From positions 1,736,001-1,800,000 of the forward strand of contig CP060499.1 in the NCBI GenBank assembly GCA_024760525.1: 64,000 nt of DNA. The letters are read 5' to 3'. This DNA comes from Nitrospira sp. Its GTDB lineage: Bacteria > Nitrospirota > Nitrospiria > Nitrospirales > Nitrospiraceae. Shown here in pieces: positions 23,507 through 33,195 of the stretch. Within the stretch, counting starts at the first letter, position 1, and every line of letters begins with the position of its first letter. The position numbers were made by a program, and so were the translations under genes. A model generated the notes under the pieces. It was not told the DNA's origin and made no database searches. It saw only the letters and a program-made list of their open reading frames with translations.

Positions 23507-26136
23507 CACAGAGTGCACAGGAACTCAGACAGTCGTTCATTCGCTACTTCGAGCAGCAGGGCCACCAGGCGGTGCCCAGCTCGGCTTTGCTTCCCCAGGC
23601 CGACCCGACGTTACTGTTCACCAACGCCGGCATGAACCAATTCAAGCGGGTCTTTCTCGGAGAAGACACGCGGCCCTACACGCGGGCCGTGTCCGTACAA
23701 AAATGCCTGCGCGCCGGAGGCAAGCACAATGACCTCGAAAACGTCGGCTACACCAGGCGCCACCATACGTTCTTTGAGATGTTGGGCAACTTTTCCTTCG
23801 GCGACTATTTCAAGGAAGAGGCGATCCGATTCGGCTGGGAATTTTTGACGCAGACGGTCGGGCTGGCGAAGGACCGGATGTGGGTGACCGTCTTCCGCGA
23901 GGACGACGAGGCTGACCGGATCTGGAGGCAGATCGGTGTGTCGCCGTCGCGCATCGTGCGGTGTGACGAAAAAGATAACTTCTGGCAAATGGCGGACACC
24001 GGCCCCTGCGGCCCTTGCTCGGAGATCCATTTCGATCAGGGTCCTGCAGTTCCCGGCGATGATGGGCCGAACGGGGCGGGCGATCGCGTGATCGAAATCT
24101 GGAACCTCGTCTTCATGCAGTACAACCGGGATGCGTCCGGTACGTTGACTCCTTTGCCGAAGCCGAGCATCGATACCGGAATGGGCCTCGAACGGCTGAC
24201 GGCGGTCGCGCAGGGCGTCTTCAGCAATTATGACAGTGACCTGTTCACACCGCTGCTGGCGGCAGTCGCCAAGCGGGCCGGCACCGAGTATGGCGTGAAG
24301 GAGACGTCGGATCGCTCCATGCGCGTCATCGCAGACCATCTTCGGGCGATCACTTTTCTCATGGCCGACGGCGTATTGCCGTCGAACGAAGGGCGTGGCT
24401 ATGTGTTGCGGCGCATTCTGCGCCGCGCCGCCCGGCACGGCAGGTTGCTCGGCATCATCGAGCCCTTTCTGCATGAACTCAGCGCAGTCGTCGTCGAGCA
24501 AATGACCGGCGCCTATCCGGAAGTGCGCATGGCGGCCGGTACGATCACTGAGGCGACGAGAGGCGAAGAAGAACGGTTTATCGCGACACTCGATCAGGGG
24601 TTACCGATCTTGAACGACATGATCGAAAAGACGCGAGCGTCCAGCCGGACGGTCTTGGCGGGTGGGGACGTCTTCAAGCTCTACGACACATATGGATTTC
24701 CCATGGACCTGATCACGGAGGCTTGCCGAGAGCAGGGGATGACGGTCGATGAACCAGGCTTCGATGCGGCGATTGAGGAGCAGCGGACCCGTGCGCGCAA
24801 GACCGGCGGGTTTGAGCAGGACACGACTCGCCCGGCGGTGGCCGAGTTGACCAAGCGGATCGGGGGTACGCAGTTCGTAGGGTATGACCGGTTGGAGAGC
24901 GACAGCGTGCTGCGCGCGATTCTCAAGGGCGAGCAGTTGGTGAAGGAAGCGGCGGAAGGCGACGAAGTCGAAGTCGCGCTGGATGTGACGCCCTTTTATG
25001 CCGAAGGCGGGGGACAGGTCGGGGACCGGGGCACGTTGGTGGGGCCGGAAGGGCTGGTGGATATCACAGATACGACGCGAGCGGCGCCGGCACTCATCCT
25101 TCATAAGGGGACTGTCCGCAAAGGGCGTATCCGGGAAGGGGAACAATTACGTATGACGGTCAACCCCTCGACGCGCCAGGACGCCGCGCGCAATCACACG
25201 GCCACGCATTTGGTCCATGCGGCGCTGCGCGATCTCCTCGGCCCGCATGTGAAGCAATATGGGTCGCTGGTCGGGCCGAACCGGCTCCGGTTCGACTTTG
25301 CCCACTTCCGGCCGCTGTCATCCCGCGACATCGACGACATCGAATCGACGGTGAACGGGGAAATCCGCAGGAACGAGGCGGTTCGTACCGAGGTCATGAG
25401 CATTCAGGACGCGGTCGAGAAAGGAGCCCTGGCGTTCTTTGGCGATAAGTACGGCGAGCAGGTGCGTGTGGTCAGCGTCGAATCGTTCAGCAAGGAACTT
25501 TGCGGTGGTACCCACTGCCGGCAGACGGGCGACATCGGGCTTTTCCGCATCGTGTCGGAGGCAGGCGTGGCTGCCGGCGTGCGCCGGATCGAGGCACAGA
25601 CCGGCAGCGGCGCGTATGGGCTCATGAAGAAACTCGAGGCCGATGTCAGAGAACTATCGGAATTGTTGAAGGTGGGACAGTCCGAACTGGCCGCCAAGAC
25701 CCGTAAACTCCTGGTCCAGCTCAAGGACAAGGAACGGGAGCTGGAAGAAGTGAAGCTCAAGATGGCCGGCGGCTCAACGGCGGCATCGAGCGCCAAAATC
25801 ATCGCCGGGGTGACGGTTCACGCGCAGCGGACGGACGGGCTGGATGTGAACGGCATGCGGGCGTTGGCGGATCAGCTTCGGGACAAGCTGAAAAGCGGCG
25901 TCATCGCGCTGGGAGCGGCTTCCGGTGACGGCAAAGTTTCCTTGCTGGTCGTGGTGACGAAGGATTTGACCGGCACACTCAAGGCCGGGGAACTCATCAA
26001 AGCGATGGCGGCGGAAGTGGGCGGCACCGGCGGTGGCCGCCCGGAAATGGCTCAAGCTGGCGGGAAGGACCCTGCCAAGCTCGATACGGCGTTGGAAAAA
26101 GTTTTTGGTCTAGTCGAAAGCACCCTCCGGCGGTAG
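23503..26136 (+). CDS. alaS: Alanyl-tRNA synthetase
   Basis: An 877-residue full-length class II enzyme charging tRNA-Ala. It shows the catalytic core (FTNAGMNQFKRVFLGE, NDLENVGYTRRHHTFFEMLG), the editing-domain zinc motif NHTATHLVHAAL with CGGTHCRQTGDIG, a coiled-coil linker, and the C-terminal DHHA1-type C-Ala domain ending in GGTGGGRPEMAQAGG. It is coupled to recX by a 4-bp overlap and precedes ruvX by 4 bp. The recA-recX-alaS order is common in bacteria. Confidence 0.98.
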   Translation: MTQSAQELRQSFIRYFEQQGHQAVPSSALLPQADPTLLFTNAGMNQFKRVFLGEDTRPYTRAVSVQKCLRAGGKHNDLENVGYTRRHHTFFEMLGNFSFGDYFKEEAIRFGWEFLTQTVGLAKDRMWVTVFREDDEADRIWRQIGVSPSRIVRCDEKDNFWQMADTGPCGPCSEIHFDQGPAVPGDDGPNGAGDRVIEIWNLVFMQYNRDASGTLTPLPKPSIDTGMGLERLTAVAQGVFSNYDSDLFTPLLAAVAKRAGTEYGVKETSDRSMRVIADHLRAITFLMADGVLPSNEGRGYVLRRILRRAARHGRLLGIIEPFLHELSAVVVEQMTGAYPEVRMAAGTITEATRGEEERFIATLDQGLPILNDMIEKTRASSRTVLAGGDVFKLYDTYGFPMDLITEACREQGMTVDEPGFDAAIEEQRTRARKTGGFEQDTTRPAVAELTKRIGGTQFVGYDRLESDSVLRAILKGEQLVKEAAEGDEVEVALDVTPFYAEGGGQVGDRGTLVGPEGLVDITDTTRAAPALILHKGTVRKGRIREGEQLRMTVNPSTRQDAARNHTATHLVHAALRDLLGPHVKQYGSLVGPNRLRFDFAHFRPLSSRDIDDIESTVNGEIRRNEAVRTEVMSIQDAVEKGALAFFGDKYGEQVRVVSVESFSKELCGGTHCRQTGDIGLFRIVSEAGVAAGVRRIEAQTGSGAYGLMKKLEADVRELSELLKVGQSELAAKTRKLLVQLKDKERELEEVKLKMAGGSTAASSAKIIAGVTVHAQRTDGLDVNGMRALADQLRDKLKSGVIALGAASGDGKVSLLVVVTKDLTGTLKAGELIKAMAAEVGGTGGGRPEMAQAGGKDPAKLDTALEKVFGLVESTLRR

Positions 26137-26140
26137 AATC

Positions 26141-26725
26141 ATGCCTGGCCGTATTCTCGCACTCGATTACGGGACCAAGCGGATCGGCGTGGCTCTCAGC
26201 GACGAGCTGGGATGGACGGCGCAACCGCTCGAAACCTTGGAGCGTCGGACGCTGGACCGTGACATCGCCCACATCCAACACTTGGTGACTCTTCACGATG
26301 TCCGGGAAGTGCTGATCGGGCTCCCATTGCGCCTCAACGGCGAAGCAGGACCGGCGGCTCAGGCTGTTCAGGGCTTTGTGATCCGGTTAGGTGAAACGCT
26401 TTCAGTCCCGATCGTGACCTGGGACGAGCGCATGACGACGAAAGCAGCGGAAGACTTGCTGATCGCTGCCGATGTCAGTCGAAAAAAGCGTAAGGGGGTC
26501 GTGGATCGTGTCGCCGCTGCCATACTCTTACAAGGCTATCTTGAGGCACAGACCCCTTCTTCCGTTCAGAGTGAAACCAACAGCGCTGTTACTGAGACGG
26601 GGGAAGAGGGAATAGCGCCGCCTCCCATCGACCAATCATATGAAGTTGCGCCTGATCTTCATCGTAGCCGTCACCATCGTCGCTCTCGCCGGGGCGGCCG
26701 CCTATCAGATGATTCGATGGGCTGA
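26141..26725 (+). CDS. ruvX: Putative pre-16S rRNA nuclease / Holliday junction resolvase-like (YqgF)
   Basis: A 194-residue protein whose first 140 residues are a complete YqgF/RuvX domain: LALDYGTKRIGVALSD, IGLPLRLNGEAG, VTWDERMTTKAAE and VDRVAAAILLQGYL. The family matures the 16S rRNA 5' end. The remaining 54 residues are a low-complexity, Arg/His-rich extension, and the last 86 bp overlap the mltG coding region in another frame. The family norm is about 140 residues, so the extension may be a by-product of read-through, but no earlier stop exists in frame. Confidence 0.9.
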   Translation: MPGRILALDYGTKRIGVALSDELGWTAQPLETLERRTLDRDIAHIQHLVTLHDVREVLIGLPLRLNGEAGPAAQAVQGFVIRLGETLSVPIVTWDERMTTKAAEDLLIAADVSRKKRKGVVDRVAAAILLQGYLEAQTPSSVQSETNSAVTETGEEGIAPPPIDQSYEVAPDLHRSRHHRRSRRGGRLSDDSMG

Positions 26726-27722
26726 AGCTCCGGTCCTTTCCGAATCCGATCATCCTCAAGAGAAAATCGTGGTGATCGCCGAAGGGACTCCGTTCAACCA
26801 AGTCGCGACGTTGCTTGAACGGGAGCGGTTGATCAGGAGCCGCTTGGCATTTCTGCTATTGGGAAAGATTCAGGAAGCCGACCGCAAGATTCACCCCGGA
26901 GAATACGAGCTCAATGCCGCCATGCGTCCGGCCGAGATCCTTTCCAAGTTCCTTGCCGGTCGAGTGGTGCTGCATGCCGTCACGATCCCCGAAGGGTATA
27001 CGATCATTCAAATCGCCGATGTCCTGGATGAACAGCGTATTACGAATAGGGCGGAGTTCGTCAAGTTGGCATCCGACAAGTCCTTCATTGAGACCCTGGG
27101 AATTTCTGCGAATACCGTGGAGGGGTATCTGTATCCGGACACGTATCGCTTTGCCAGATCGACGGCGGCGAAAGATGTCATCAGAGCGATGATGGATCGA
27201 CTCGGGCGTGTGATGACTCAGGAGTGGCAGGCACGGGCCAAAGATATCAACATGACGCTGCATGAAGTATTGACGCTGGCCTCAGTCATCGAAAAAGAAA
27301 CCGGTTCCGGAGATGAGCGGCCTCAGATCTCCTCCGTGTTTCATAATCGACTGAAGAAACGCATTCCCCTGCAGAGCGATCCGACCGTCATCTATGGGTT
27401 GGAGAATTTCGACGGAAACCTTCATAAGAGGGATCTCTCCCATCCCAGCCCCTACAATACTTACCGTTGGACCGGTTTGCCGCCTGGTCCCATTGCGAGC
27501 CCGGGGGCACAATCGATCCGCGCCGCGTTGTATCCGACGCCCTCCGCCTACCTGTATTTTGTCTCCAAGAACGATGGGACACACCAGTTTTCCGCTACGC
27601 TCGTGGAGCATAATAAGGCGGTGGAGCGGTACCAGAAACGGCCTTTTCGGCGAGGAACTCATTCCCAAACGTTTGTGGTTCCATGCGATACGAACGTTAT
27701 TCCCAAGAAAGGGGTAGCCTAG
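26640..27722 (+). CDS. mltG: Endolytic murein transglycosylase
   Basis: A 360-residue inner-membrane protein of the YceG family. It has a single N-terminal membrane helix (LIFIVAVTIVALAGAAAY), a LysM-like region, and the catalytic domain with TLASVIEKETGSGDERPQIS (catalytic Glu) and SDPTVIYGL. It cuts nascent glycan strands and sets their length. It starts inside the ruvX 3' end (86-bp overlap), implying tight coupling, and is followed 3 bp later by deoC. Confidence 0.95.
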   Translation: MKLRLIFIVAVTIVALAGAAAYQMIRWAEAPVLSESDHPQEKIVVIAEGTPFNQVATLLERERLIRSRLAFLLLGKIQEADRKIHPGEYELNAAMRPAEILSKFLAGRVVLHAVTIPEGYTIIQIADVLDEQRITNRAEFVKLASDKSFIETLGISANTVEGYLYPDTYRFARSTAAKDVIRAMMDRLGRVMTQEWQARAKDINMTLHEVLTLASVIEKETGSGDERPQISSVFHNRLKKRIPLQSDPTVIYGLENFDGNLHKRDLSHPSPYNTYRWTGLPPGPIASPGAQSIRAALYPTPSAYLYFVSKNDGTHQFSATLVEHNKAVERYQKRPFRRGTHSQTFVVPCDTNVIPKKGVA

Positions 27723-27725
27723 AAG

Positions 27726-28397
27726 ATGTCAGCCTGGAATCTTCCGGACCTCATCGATCACACCGTGTTGCGGCCGGATGCCTCGAAGTCCGACATTATC
27801 CGGCTCTGTCAGGAAGCAAAGGACAACGGCTTCACGGTCATTTTTGTTCCTCCATGCTACATCGATGAGGCGGTTGCGGCCGTGGCCGGCACGAAGATTC
27901 GTGTCGGGATTCCGATCGGCTTTCCTTTAGGCGGACACAGCACGCACACCAAAGTCGCCGAGGCGATTGAGGCAGTGTCGCGCGGCGCCAAGGTGTTGGA
28001 CATGGTCCTGAACGTGAGTCGCCTGAAGTCGGGCGATCATGCCTCTGTGCGGAAGGATATCGCTGAGGTTGTGAAGTCGACGCCCGAGGTTGAGCACAAA
28101 GTCATACTCGAGACCTGTTATCTGACACAGCAGGAGAAGCGGACCGCCTGTCATTTGGTCGTGGAAGCCGGGGCGGATTATGTCAAAACCTCGACGGGCT
28201 TCGGTGCTGCGGGTGCAACGATCGAAGATGTTCGGTTGCTGAAGGAAACCGTCGCGGGGCGGGCCAAGGTCAAAGCTTCCGGCGGTATTCGGGATTGGAA
28301 AACGACCCTCGCGATGCTGGAAGCCGGAGCCGATCGGATCGGCACCAGCGCCAGTCTCTCCATCATCCACGAGTGGCGCGCGGAGTCCTCTAGATAG
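27726..28397 (+). CDS. deoC: Deoxyribose-phosphate aldolase
   Basis: A 223-residue class I aldolase splitting 2-deoxyribose 5-phosphate into acetaldehyde and glyceraldehyde 3-phosphate. It shows the DHTVLRPDAS opening, VIFVPPCYIDEAV, the Schiff-base Lys in GADYVKTSTGFG and the phosphate site VKASGGIRDW. It follows mltG with a 3-bp gap. deoB, the next step upstream in the pathway, lies 177 bp further on, forming a deoxyribonucleoside salvage pair. Confidence 0.97.
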   Translation: MSAWNLPDLIDHTVLRPDASKSDIIRLCQEAKDNGFTVIFVPPCYIDEAVAAVAGTKIRVGIPIGFPLGGHSTHTKVAEAIEAVSRGAKVLDMVLNVSRLKSGDHASVRKDIAEVVKSTPEVEHKVILETCYLTQQEKRTACHLVVEAGADYVKTSTGFGAAGATIEDVRLLKETVAGRAKVKASGGIRDWKTTLAMLEAGADRIGTSASLSIIHEWRAESSR

Positions 28398-28574
28398 GCA
28401 TGCAAGAGAATCATCGCGGATGACCTCCCGGCAACGTCTGTAAGTATCCTTCTTTCCCATCCCACAGCCGTGTTCACCGTGTTCTCTTCGTGATCTGCCC
28501 ACAGGATGTCCTGGCCATCACGGGTTGCGTAGAAGAACCTATGCCGCATCGATCCTATTTGATATAGTGCGCCA

Positions 28575-29732
28575 ATGATCAATCGGGTCATTCTGCTCGT
28601 CATTGATGGGTTCGGCGTCGGAGCATTGCCGGATGCGGGGGCCTATGGCGATGATCAGGCCAATACCATCGGCCATTTGGCCGATGCGGTCGGTGGACTG
28701 AGTCTTCCCAATTTGGAGTCGCTTGGCCTTGGGCATCTTGCGCTTATTAAAGGGGTGCGGTCGATGGCGCAACCAGTCGGATGTTTCGGCCGTCTCGGTT
28801 TTTCATCGCGGGGCAAAGACTCCGTGGTAGGACACTGGGAGCTCAGCGGGGTCATCGTGAAAGAGGAGACGACCGTCTGTCGATCCGGCATTCCGGCCGC
28901 GACGACGGAGGTTATCGAAGGAGTTATCGGTCGAAAGACGATCGGGAGCACGATCACGTCCATGGCTACCGCGCTGAGTGAGTATGGCCAGGAGCACATG
29001 AGCACAAAAGCGCCGATCATATGGACCGATGGGAACAATACGTGCTTTCTGGCGGTTCATGAAACGATGATGTCCGCAGCCGACTTGCAGCAGCGCTGCC
29101 GCGAGATTCGAAAGGCGCTGAAAGATGCCGGTGTGCGGATTCGTGTCGTTGCGCAACCGCTGACAGGTGAGCCCGGCGCGCTTCAGCCTTCGAAAGGCCG
29201 GAGAGATTTTGTGTCGGAACCACCGGGGTTGACGATGTTGGACGTCCTGAATCGATCCGGCCAGATCACGATGGGGATTGGGAAAGCCTACGACCTGTTC
29301 AGCGGTCGTGGATTTACGAAATCGTTCGCGGTCGCTTCCGCTATTGCGGCTCTCGACGAAGTAATCGGCATGCTGAACAAGGTGCCGCGCGGTCTTCTCT
29401 ATGCGGCGCTCGATCTGTTTCCTGAAGAGCCGACGGGGGCTTCAACGGCATTGGAAGCGTTCGATCGCCGGTTGCCCGATCTCTTCGAGAAGTTGCGCGT
29501 TGGAGACTTGGTGATCGTGACCGGTGATCATGGGCGTGATCTTTCACTCCCGGGGAAGATGCCGACTCGAGAATATGTGCCCGTGTTCGTGACCAGCCCT
29601 AAACTGGCGCAAGGCGTGGACTTAGGGAGTAGACCGACGGCCGCGGATGTGGCGCAGACGGTGGTCGAGGCGCTTCGAGCCGAGCGATTGCCCGTTGGAG
29701 AGAGTTTCTTAGATGCCCTCAGGCCGGGCTAG
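28575..29732 (+). CDS. deoB: Phosphopentomutase
   Basis: A 385-residue enzyme of the alkaline phosphatase superfamily interconverting (deoxy)ribose 1- and 5-phosphate. It shows the metal and nucleophile block LLVIDGFGVGALPDA, GKDSVVGHWEL, and the C-terminal VIVTGDHGRDLSLPG metal ligands. The ATG at 28575 matches the family N-terminus. A TATAGT hexamer lies about 10 nt upstream but has no -35. It works with deoC upstream. Confidence 0.96.
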   Translation: MINRVILLVIDGFGVGALPDAGAYGDDQANTIGHLADAVGGLSLPNLESLGLGHLALIKGVRSMAQPVGCFGRLGFSSRGKDSVVGHWELSGVIVKEETTVCRSGIPAATTEVIEGVIGRKTIGSTITSMATALSEYGQEHMSTKAPIIWTDGNNTCFLAVHETMMSAADLQQRCREIRKALKDAGVRIRVVAQPLTGEPGALQPSKGRRDFVSEPPGLTMLDVLNRSGQITMGIGKAYDLFSGRGFTKSFAVASAIAALDEVIGMLNKVPRGLLYAALDLFPEEPTGASTALEAFDRRLPDLFEKLRVGDLVIVTGDHGRDLSLPGKMPTREYVPVFVTSPKLAQGVDLGSRPTAADVAQTVVEALRAERLPVGESFLDALRPG

Positions 29733-29754
29733 CGAAGAGAGAGAAGGAGACGCG

Positions 29755-30216
29755 ATGTCCTATGAGCAACGATTAAAGCAGTTAGGTCTGGAGCTGCCGC
29801 CCCCGCCGAAACCTGTGGCGAACTATGTGCCGGTGGTCAAGAGCGGTAACCTGTTGTTTCTCTCGGGTGTATTGCCCTCGCGCGACGGCCAGCTCATGAT
29901 GACCGGCAAGCTTGGGGAAGGCCTCACGGTCGAGCAGGGGATGGAGGCGGCGAAAGCGGCGGTGTTGAACGGCTTAAGCATTATTCGAAGCGTGACCGGA
30001 TCACTGGATCAGGTCACACAGATCGTCAAGATGGTCGGCTATATCGCCTCTGCTCCTGGGTTTGCCGATCAGCCTCAAGTGCTCAACGGCGCGTCGGACC
30101 TACTGGTATCGGTGTTCGGGGACGCAGGCCGTCACGCGCGCGTCGCCGTCGGTGCCGCGGAATTGCCGCGACATGCTCCGGTTGAGATCGAATTGGTCGT
30201 CCAAGTCGCTTCCTAA
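29755..30216 (+). CDS. RidA/YjgF-family protein
   Basis: A 153-residue protein of the RidA family (YjgF/YER057c/UK114), LPS1-like subgroup by its opening MSYEQRLKQLGLELPPPP and NLLFLSGVLP. RidA enzymes hydrolyse reactive enamines and imines; the arginine typical of deaminating members is present as HARVAVG. The ATG 29755 follows GAAGGAG. It starts 22 bp after deoB and probably shares its transcript. Confidence 0.9.
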   Translation: MSYEQRLKQLGLELPPPPKPVANYVPVVKSGNLLFLSGVLPSRDGQLMMTGKLGEGLTVEQGMEAAKAAVLNGLSIIRSVTGSLDQVTQIVKMVGYIASAPGFADQPQVLNGASDLLVSVFGDAGRHARVAVGAAELPRHAPVEIELVVQVAS

Positions 30217-30310
30217 GTCAGCCTTGACTCTTCAAAAAATCACTTGTTAAAGTCGAGTATGTTTCACGTAAAGCTGTTCGACCACTCTTTCGCTCGCCCA
30301 TAGGCTATCC

Positions 30311-32032
30311 ATGACCATCATGCGAAACAGATACCTGACGATGTTTTTTGTCTGGTTCTCCCTCCTAACATGGGGAGGAAGCGCAGTATCGGCTGCCGGC
30401 AAGGCCTCGATAGAATTGTCCTCCCAGTCGGCCACGCTCGGCGCAACGGTGACTCTCAGTGGAAAGTTTGGAAATTTCAAATCCACCCAATTCAACAAAG
30501 TGACATTTAACGGGGTGCCTTCGCTGGTACAGCGATGGGAACCGGACCTCATCGAGGTGAAAGTCCCATTCAAAGCGACCACAGGTCCTGTCGAAGTGTG
30601 GATAGGAAAGAAGAAGCTGCCGGCCGGACTGATGACCATTGTTGCTCCTCGTATTGAAGCCGTCACACCCGGGGAAGTCGAGCGTGGGGCCACACTGCTG
30701 ATCACCGGCCACCATTTCGGCCTTTCGGCCGGCGCACGAGATCCCAACACGATGTTCGGCGTGAACGACATCGTGGTCGGCGGAGTCGTGGTACGGCCGC
30801 GCCGGTGGAAAGACGACAAGATCGAGCTTGAAATTCCGACGAATGCCGTAAGCGGAGATGTGGCCGTTCGGCTGGCCTCGTCTGATCCGCTGCCTGACGG
30901 GTCGTGTTGCGCGCCGGTTGAGTATCTCGTGAGCAACGCTGTCCCGCTGACGCTGATCCCGTCCGTCCGAGTGGATCCGGTCGCAGGGCCTGTCGGGACG
31001 AAAGTCGTGTTGTTCGGCCACGGATTCGGGAATGCAAAAGCGTCGAACGATGCCGTGCTGATCGGTGGGCAACCGGCGACGATCGCTCAGTGGAAAGACG
31101 ACGTCATCGTTCTCCATGTGCCGATCGGCGCCGAATCCGGTCCGCTGACTCTCAAGCAAGGCGGACGAGAGCGGGTGCTCGCACAATTTACCGTCCATGT
31201 TTCCCGAACCGCCTCTCTCAGTCCGGCGAGCGCTCCTATCGGGACGTTGCTGCGCATCAATGGCGAGCACTTTGGGTTTTACTCCGAGAGCGGGTCGACG
31301 CCGTACAACTTCATGGATTTCAATACCGGTGAGAATCGAGTCGAGATCGGCGGTGTACAGGCGGTCATCTATCGCTGGAACGACGACCGTATCGATGTCT
31401 GGGTCCCGTTCAGCGCAAAGAGCGGAAAGGTCGTCATTTACCGCAGCGCCAACAAGCCGAATGCGGTGGGTCTCTGTTGCGCCGAACGGGGAACCGTGGC
31501 GATCGAGGCCGGGGAGTTCAGCCTCGTCACGCCGGTCATCGAGTCGTATGATCCGAAGGCAGCCGGATTGGATGCCACCGTGACGATAAAGGGAAGCGGG
31601 TTCGGGACCTTTCTGAAGACCGCAGAACATGCCGATCTGGGGCTCAACCAGAAAGCCTATAAGCGGCGATCCGACATAGAAATCAACGAGCCTGATGAGA
31701 ATACTACGGTTGTCTCGAACGTCTCACGGACTGAAGTCCTGTTCAACGGCACAGCGGCGGTGGTGCAGTCCTGGACCGATCAGGAAATCGTGGTCAAGGT
31801 TCCGCATCGTAATCTTTACGGAATCGGAAAGAAGGGCGAGTTTTTTGATAACCTGGCGACCGGTCCGCTGGTCGTTCGCCGAGGGTCGTGGGACGTGCTT
31901 TCCGACGGGACCTGCTGCTCGCCGAAGAAATGGCTGACGCTCGAGGCCGGCGAATTCACGATCGAAGCGAAGGGCCTTCCAGACACAGGCTATTGGAATA
32001 ACAACAGACCCGATGCGAGCACCAATCAATAA
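30311..32032 (+). CDS. Exported protein with five IPT/TIG domains
   Basis: A 573-residue exported protein. After a signal peptide (MRNRYLTMFFVWFSLLTWG, cleavage near VSA-AG) come about five immunoglobulin-like IPT/TIG units. Each has a variant of P-x-x-G-x-x-V-x-[IL]-x-G-x-x-F-G (for instance GTLLRINGEHFG and ATVTIKGSGFG) and a strand such as WKDDKIELEIP. Three units also carry a paired-cysteine loop: DGSCCAPVEY, GLCCAERG and DGTCCSPKKW. It is probably surface or periplasmic. The stop overlaps the next gene (TAATG). Confidence 0.85.
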   Translation: MTIMRNRYLTMFFVWFSLLTWGGSAVSAAGKASIELSSQSATLGATVTLSGKFGNFKSTQFNKVTFNGVPSLVQRWEPDLIEVKVPFKATTGPVEVWIGKKKLPAGLMTIVAPRIEAVTPGEVERGATLLITGHHFGLSAGARDPNTMFGVNDIVVGGVVVRPRRWKDDKIELEIPTNAVSGDVAVRLASSDPLPDGSCCAPVEYLVSNAVPLTLIPSVRVDPVAGPVGTKVVLFGHGFGNAKASNDAVLIGGQPATIAQWKDDVIVLHVPIGAESGPLTLKQGGRERVLAQFTVHVSRTASLSPASAPIGTLLRINGEHFGFYSESGSTPYNFMDFNTGENRVEIGGVQAVIYRWNDDRIDVWVPFSAKSGKVVIYRSANKPNAVGLCCAERGTVAIEAGEFSLVTPVIESYDPKAAGLDATVTIKGSGFGTFLKTAEHADLGLNQKAYKRRSDIEINEPDENTTVVSNVSRTEVLFNGTAAVVQSWTDQEIVVKVPHRNLYGIGKKGEFFDNLATGPLVVRRGSWDVLSDGTCCSPKKWLTLEAGEFTIEAKGLPDTGYWNNNRPDASTNQ

Positions 32033-33027
32033 TGCGGCTCCGGTTCCATCTCGGTAGTAGGCATCGGTATCCTTCGCTCTCTTCCGTTTTTCTCCTCGCC
32101 GCCACGCTGGCGACTCCTCAAGTAGCCGGGAGCGCGGACTCCAATCTTTCCCTCACGACACAAGTCAGCAACACGAAGTCAACGTTGATGAGTATTCAGT
32201 TTCAGACTCCCCAACATGGCTGGGCTGTGGGAAGCGGAGGGACGATACTGAAGACGACCGACGGCGGGAAGAAATGGAAGCGAGCGACGAGCGGAACCAC
32301 CGCGCTATTGACCTCCGTGTTGTTCATCGACTCATCCAAGGGCTGGGTCACCGGCGCAGGAGGACTGCTGCGATACACGGTGAATGGGGGAGAGTCATGG
32401 GCTACACAGTCGCTCGACACTCAACAGCCTTTGTACGGAGTCTATTTCCCATCTCCCAGCATCGGTTGGGCAGTGGGCGGAGGCGGCACGATTTTACACA
32501 CCGTCGACGGCGGTGAACATTGGGTGGAGCAAGTAAGCGGTACGACAGCGGCCCTCTATGCGGCACACTTTCTTAACGATCGGAAGGGGACGATCGTCGG
32601 CGCGTTGGGGACCGTCCTTTCGACAGACGATGGGGGCACTACGTGGAGACCACAAGCAACGCAGGATGCCGTCACGCTTTTTGATGTCTTCTTCACGGAT
32701 CCCTCGACGGGCTGGGCAGTCGGCAACGCGGGCGCCTTGTTTCAGACAACGAATGGCGGGGCCAAGTGGGTTGATCAAACCTTGCCGTGCGGCAAGACTT
32801 GCACAAAGATCATCGATCTGTTGAAAGTTCGGTTCGTAAGTCAGCAAGAAGGCTGGATTGTTGGTGAGCGAGGAATGTTGTATCGGACTACCGACGCCGG
32901 TCTCACCTGGAGTGAAGGGAAATCAATTGCCCCTGTCTCGCTCTTCGGTCTCAGTTTTCCCGACGGCACGCGTGGATGGGCCAGCGGAGAAAACGGGATC
33001 ATCGTTCAGCTACACCTGGGCCGCTAG
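32032..33027 (+). CDS. YCF48/HCF136-like beta-propeller exported protein
   Basis: A 331-residue exported protein with a signal peptide (to about residue 34) and six or seven copies of a propeller blade: GWAVGSGGTILKTTDGGKKW, GWVTGAGGLLRYTVNGGESW, GTIVGALGTVLSTDDGGTTW and others. This is the photosystem II assembly-factor-like repeat, which in non-phototrophs is found in exported proteins of unknown role. Its ATG overlaps the stop of the IPT/TIG gene, so they are translated together and likely act together outside the cell. Confidence 0.9.
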   Translation: MRLRFHLGSRHRYPSLSSVFLLAATLATPQVAGSADSNLSLTTQVSNTKSTLMSIQFQTPQHGWAVGSGGTILKTTDGGKKWKRATSGTTALLTSVLFIDSSKGWVTGAGGLLRYTVNGGESWATQSLDTQQPLYGVYFPSPSIGWAVGGGGTILHTVDGGEHWVEQVSGTTAALYAAHFLNDRKGTIVGALGTVLSTDDGGTTWRPQATQDAVTLFDVFFTDPSTGWAVGNAGALFQTTNGGAKWVDQTLPCGKTCTKIIDLLKVRFVSQQEGWIVGERGMLYRTTDAGLTWSEGKSIAPVSLFGLSFPDGTRGWASGENGIIVQLHLGR

Positions 33028-33195
33028 TCGCTTATCTTATAATTGCGGTTGTACGCTCCCCCGTCAAAGAAACACTGCTCACAGCGGGAAGTCCAGTACC
33101 GCGTCTCACTTCGGTCGCTATCTCCAACCGGGTTGTTTAAAATACTATCCAACGTGTCAAGAAGCAGTCCCGGTCGTGCGTAGCAGTCTATCGCT

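Noticed and set aside
23611..24501. Long minus-strand ORF opposite alaS
   Set aside because: It is antisense to strongly conserved alaS codons in a GC-rich region and has no ribosome site or family resemblance. The same holds for the antisense frames at 33250-34338, 38164-38928 and 58369-59337.
28398..28574. tRNA or small RNA between deoC and deoB
   Set aside because: No cloverleaf or T-tract terminator could be drawn; only a small CAGGATGTCCTG palindrome is present.
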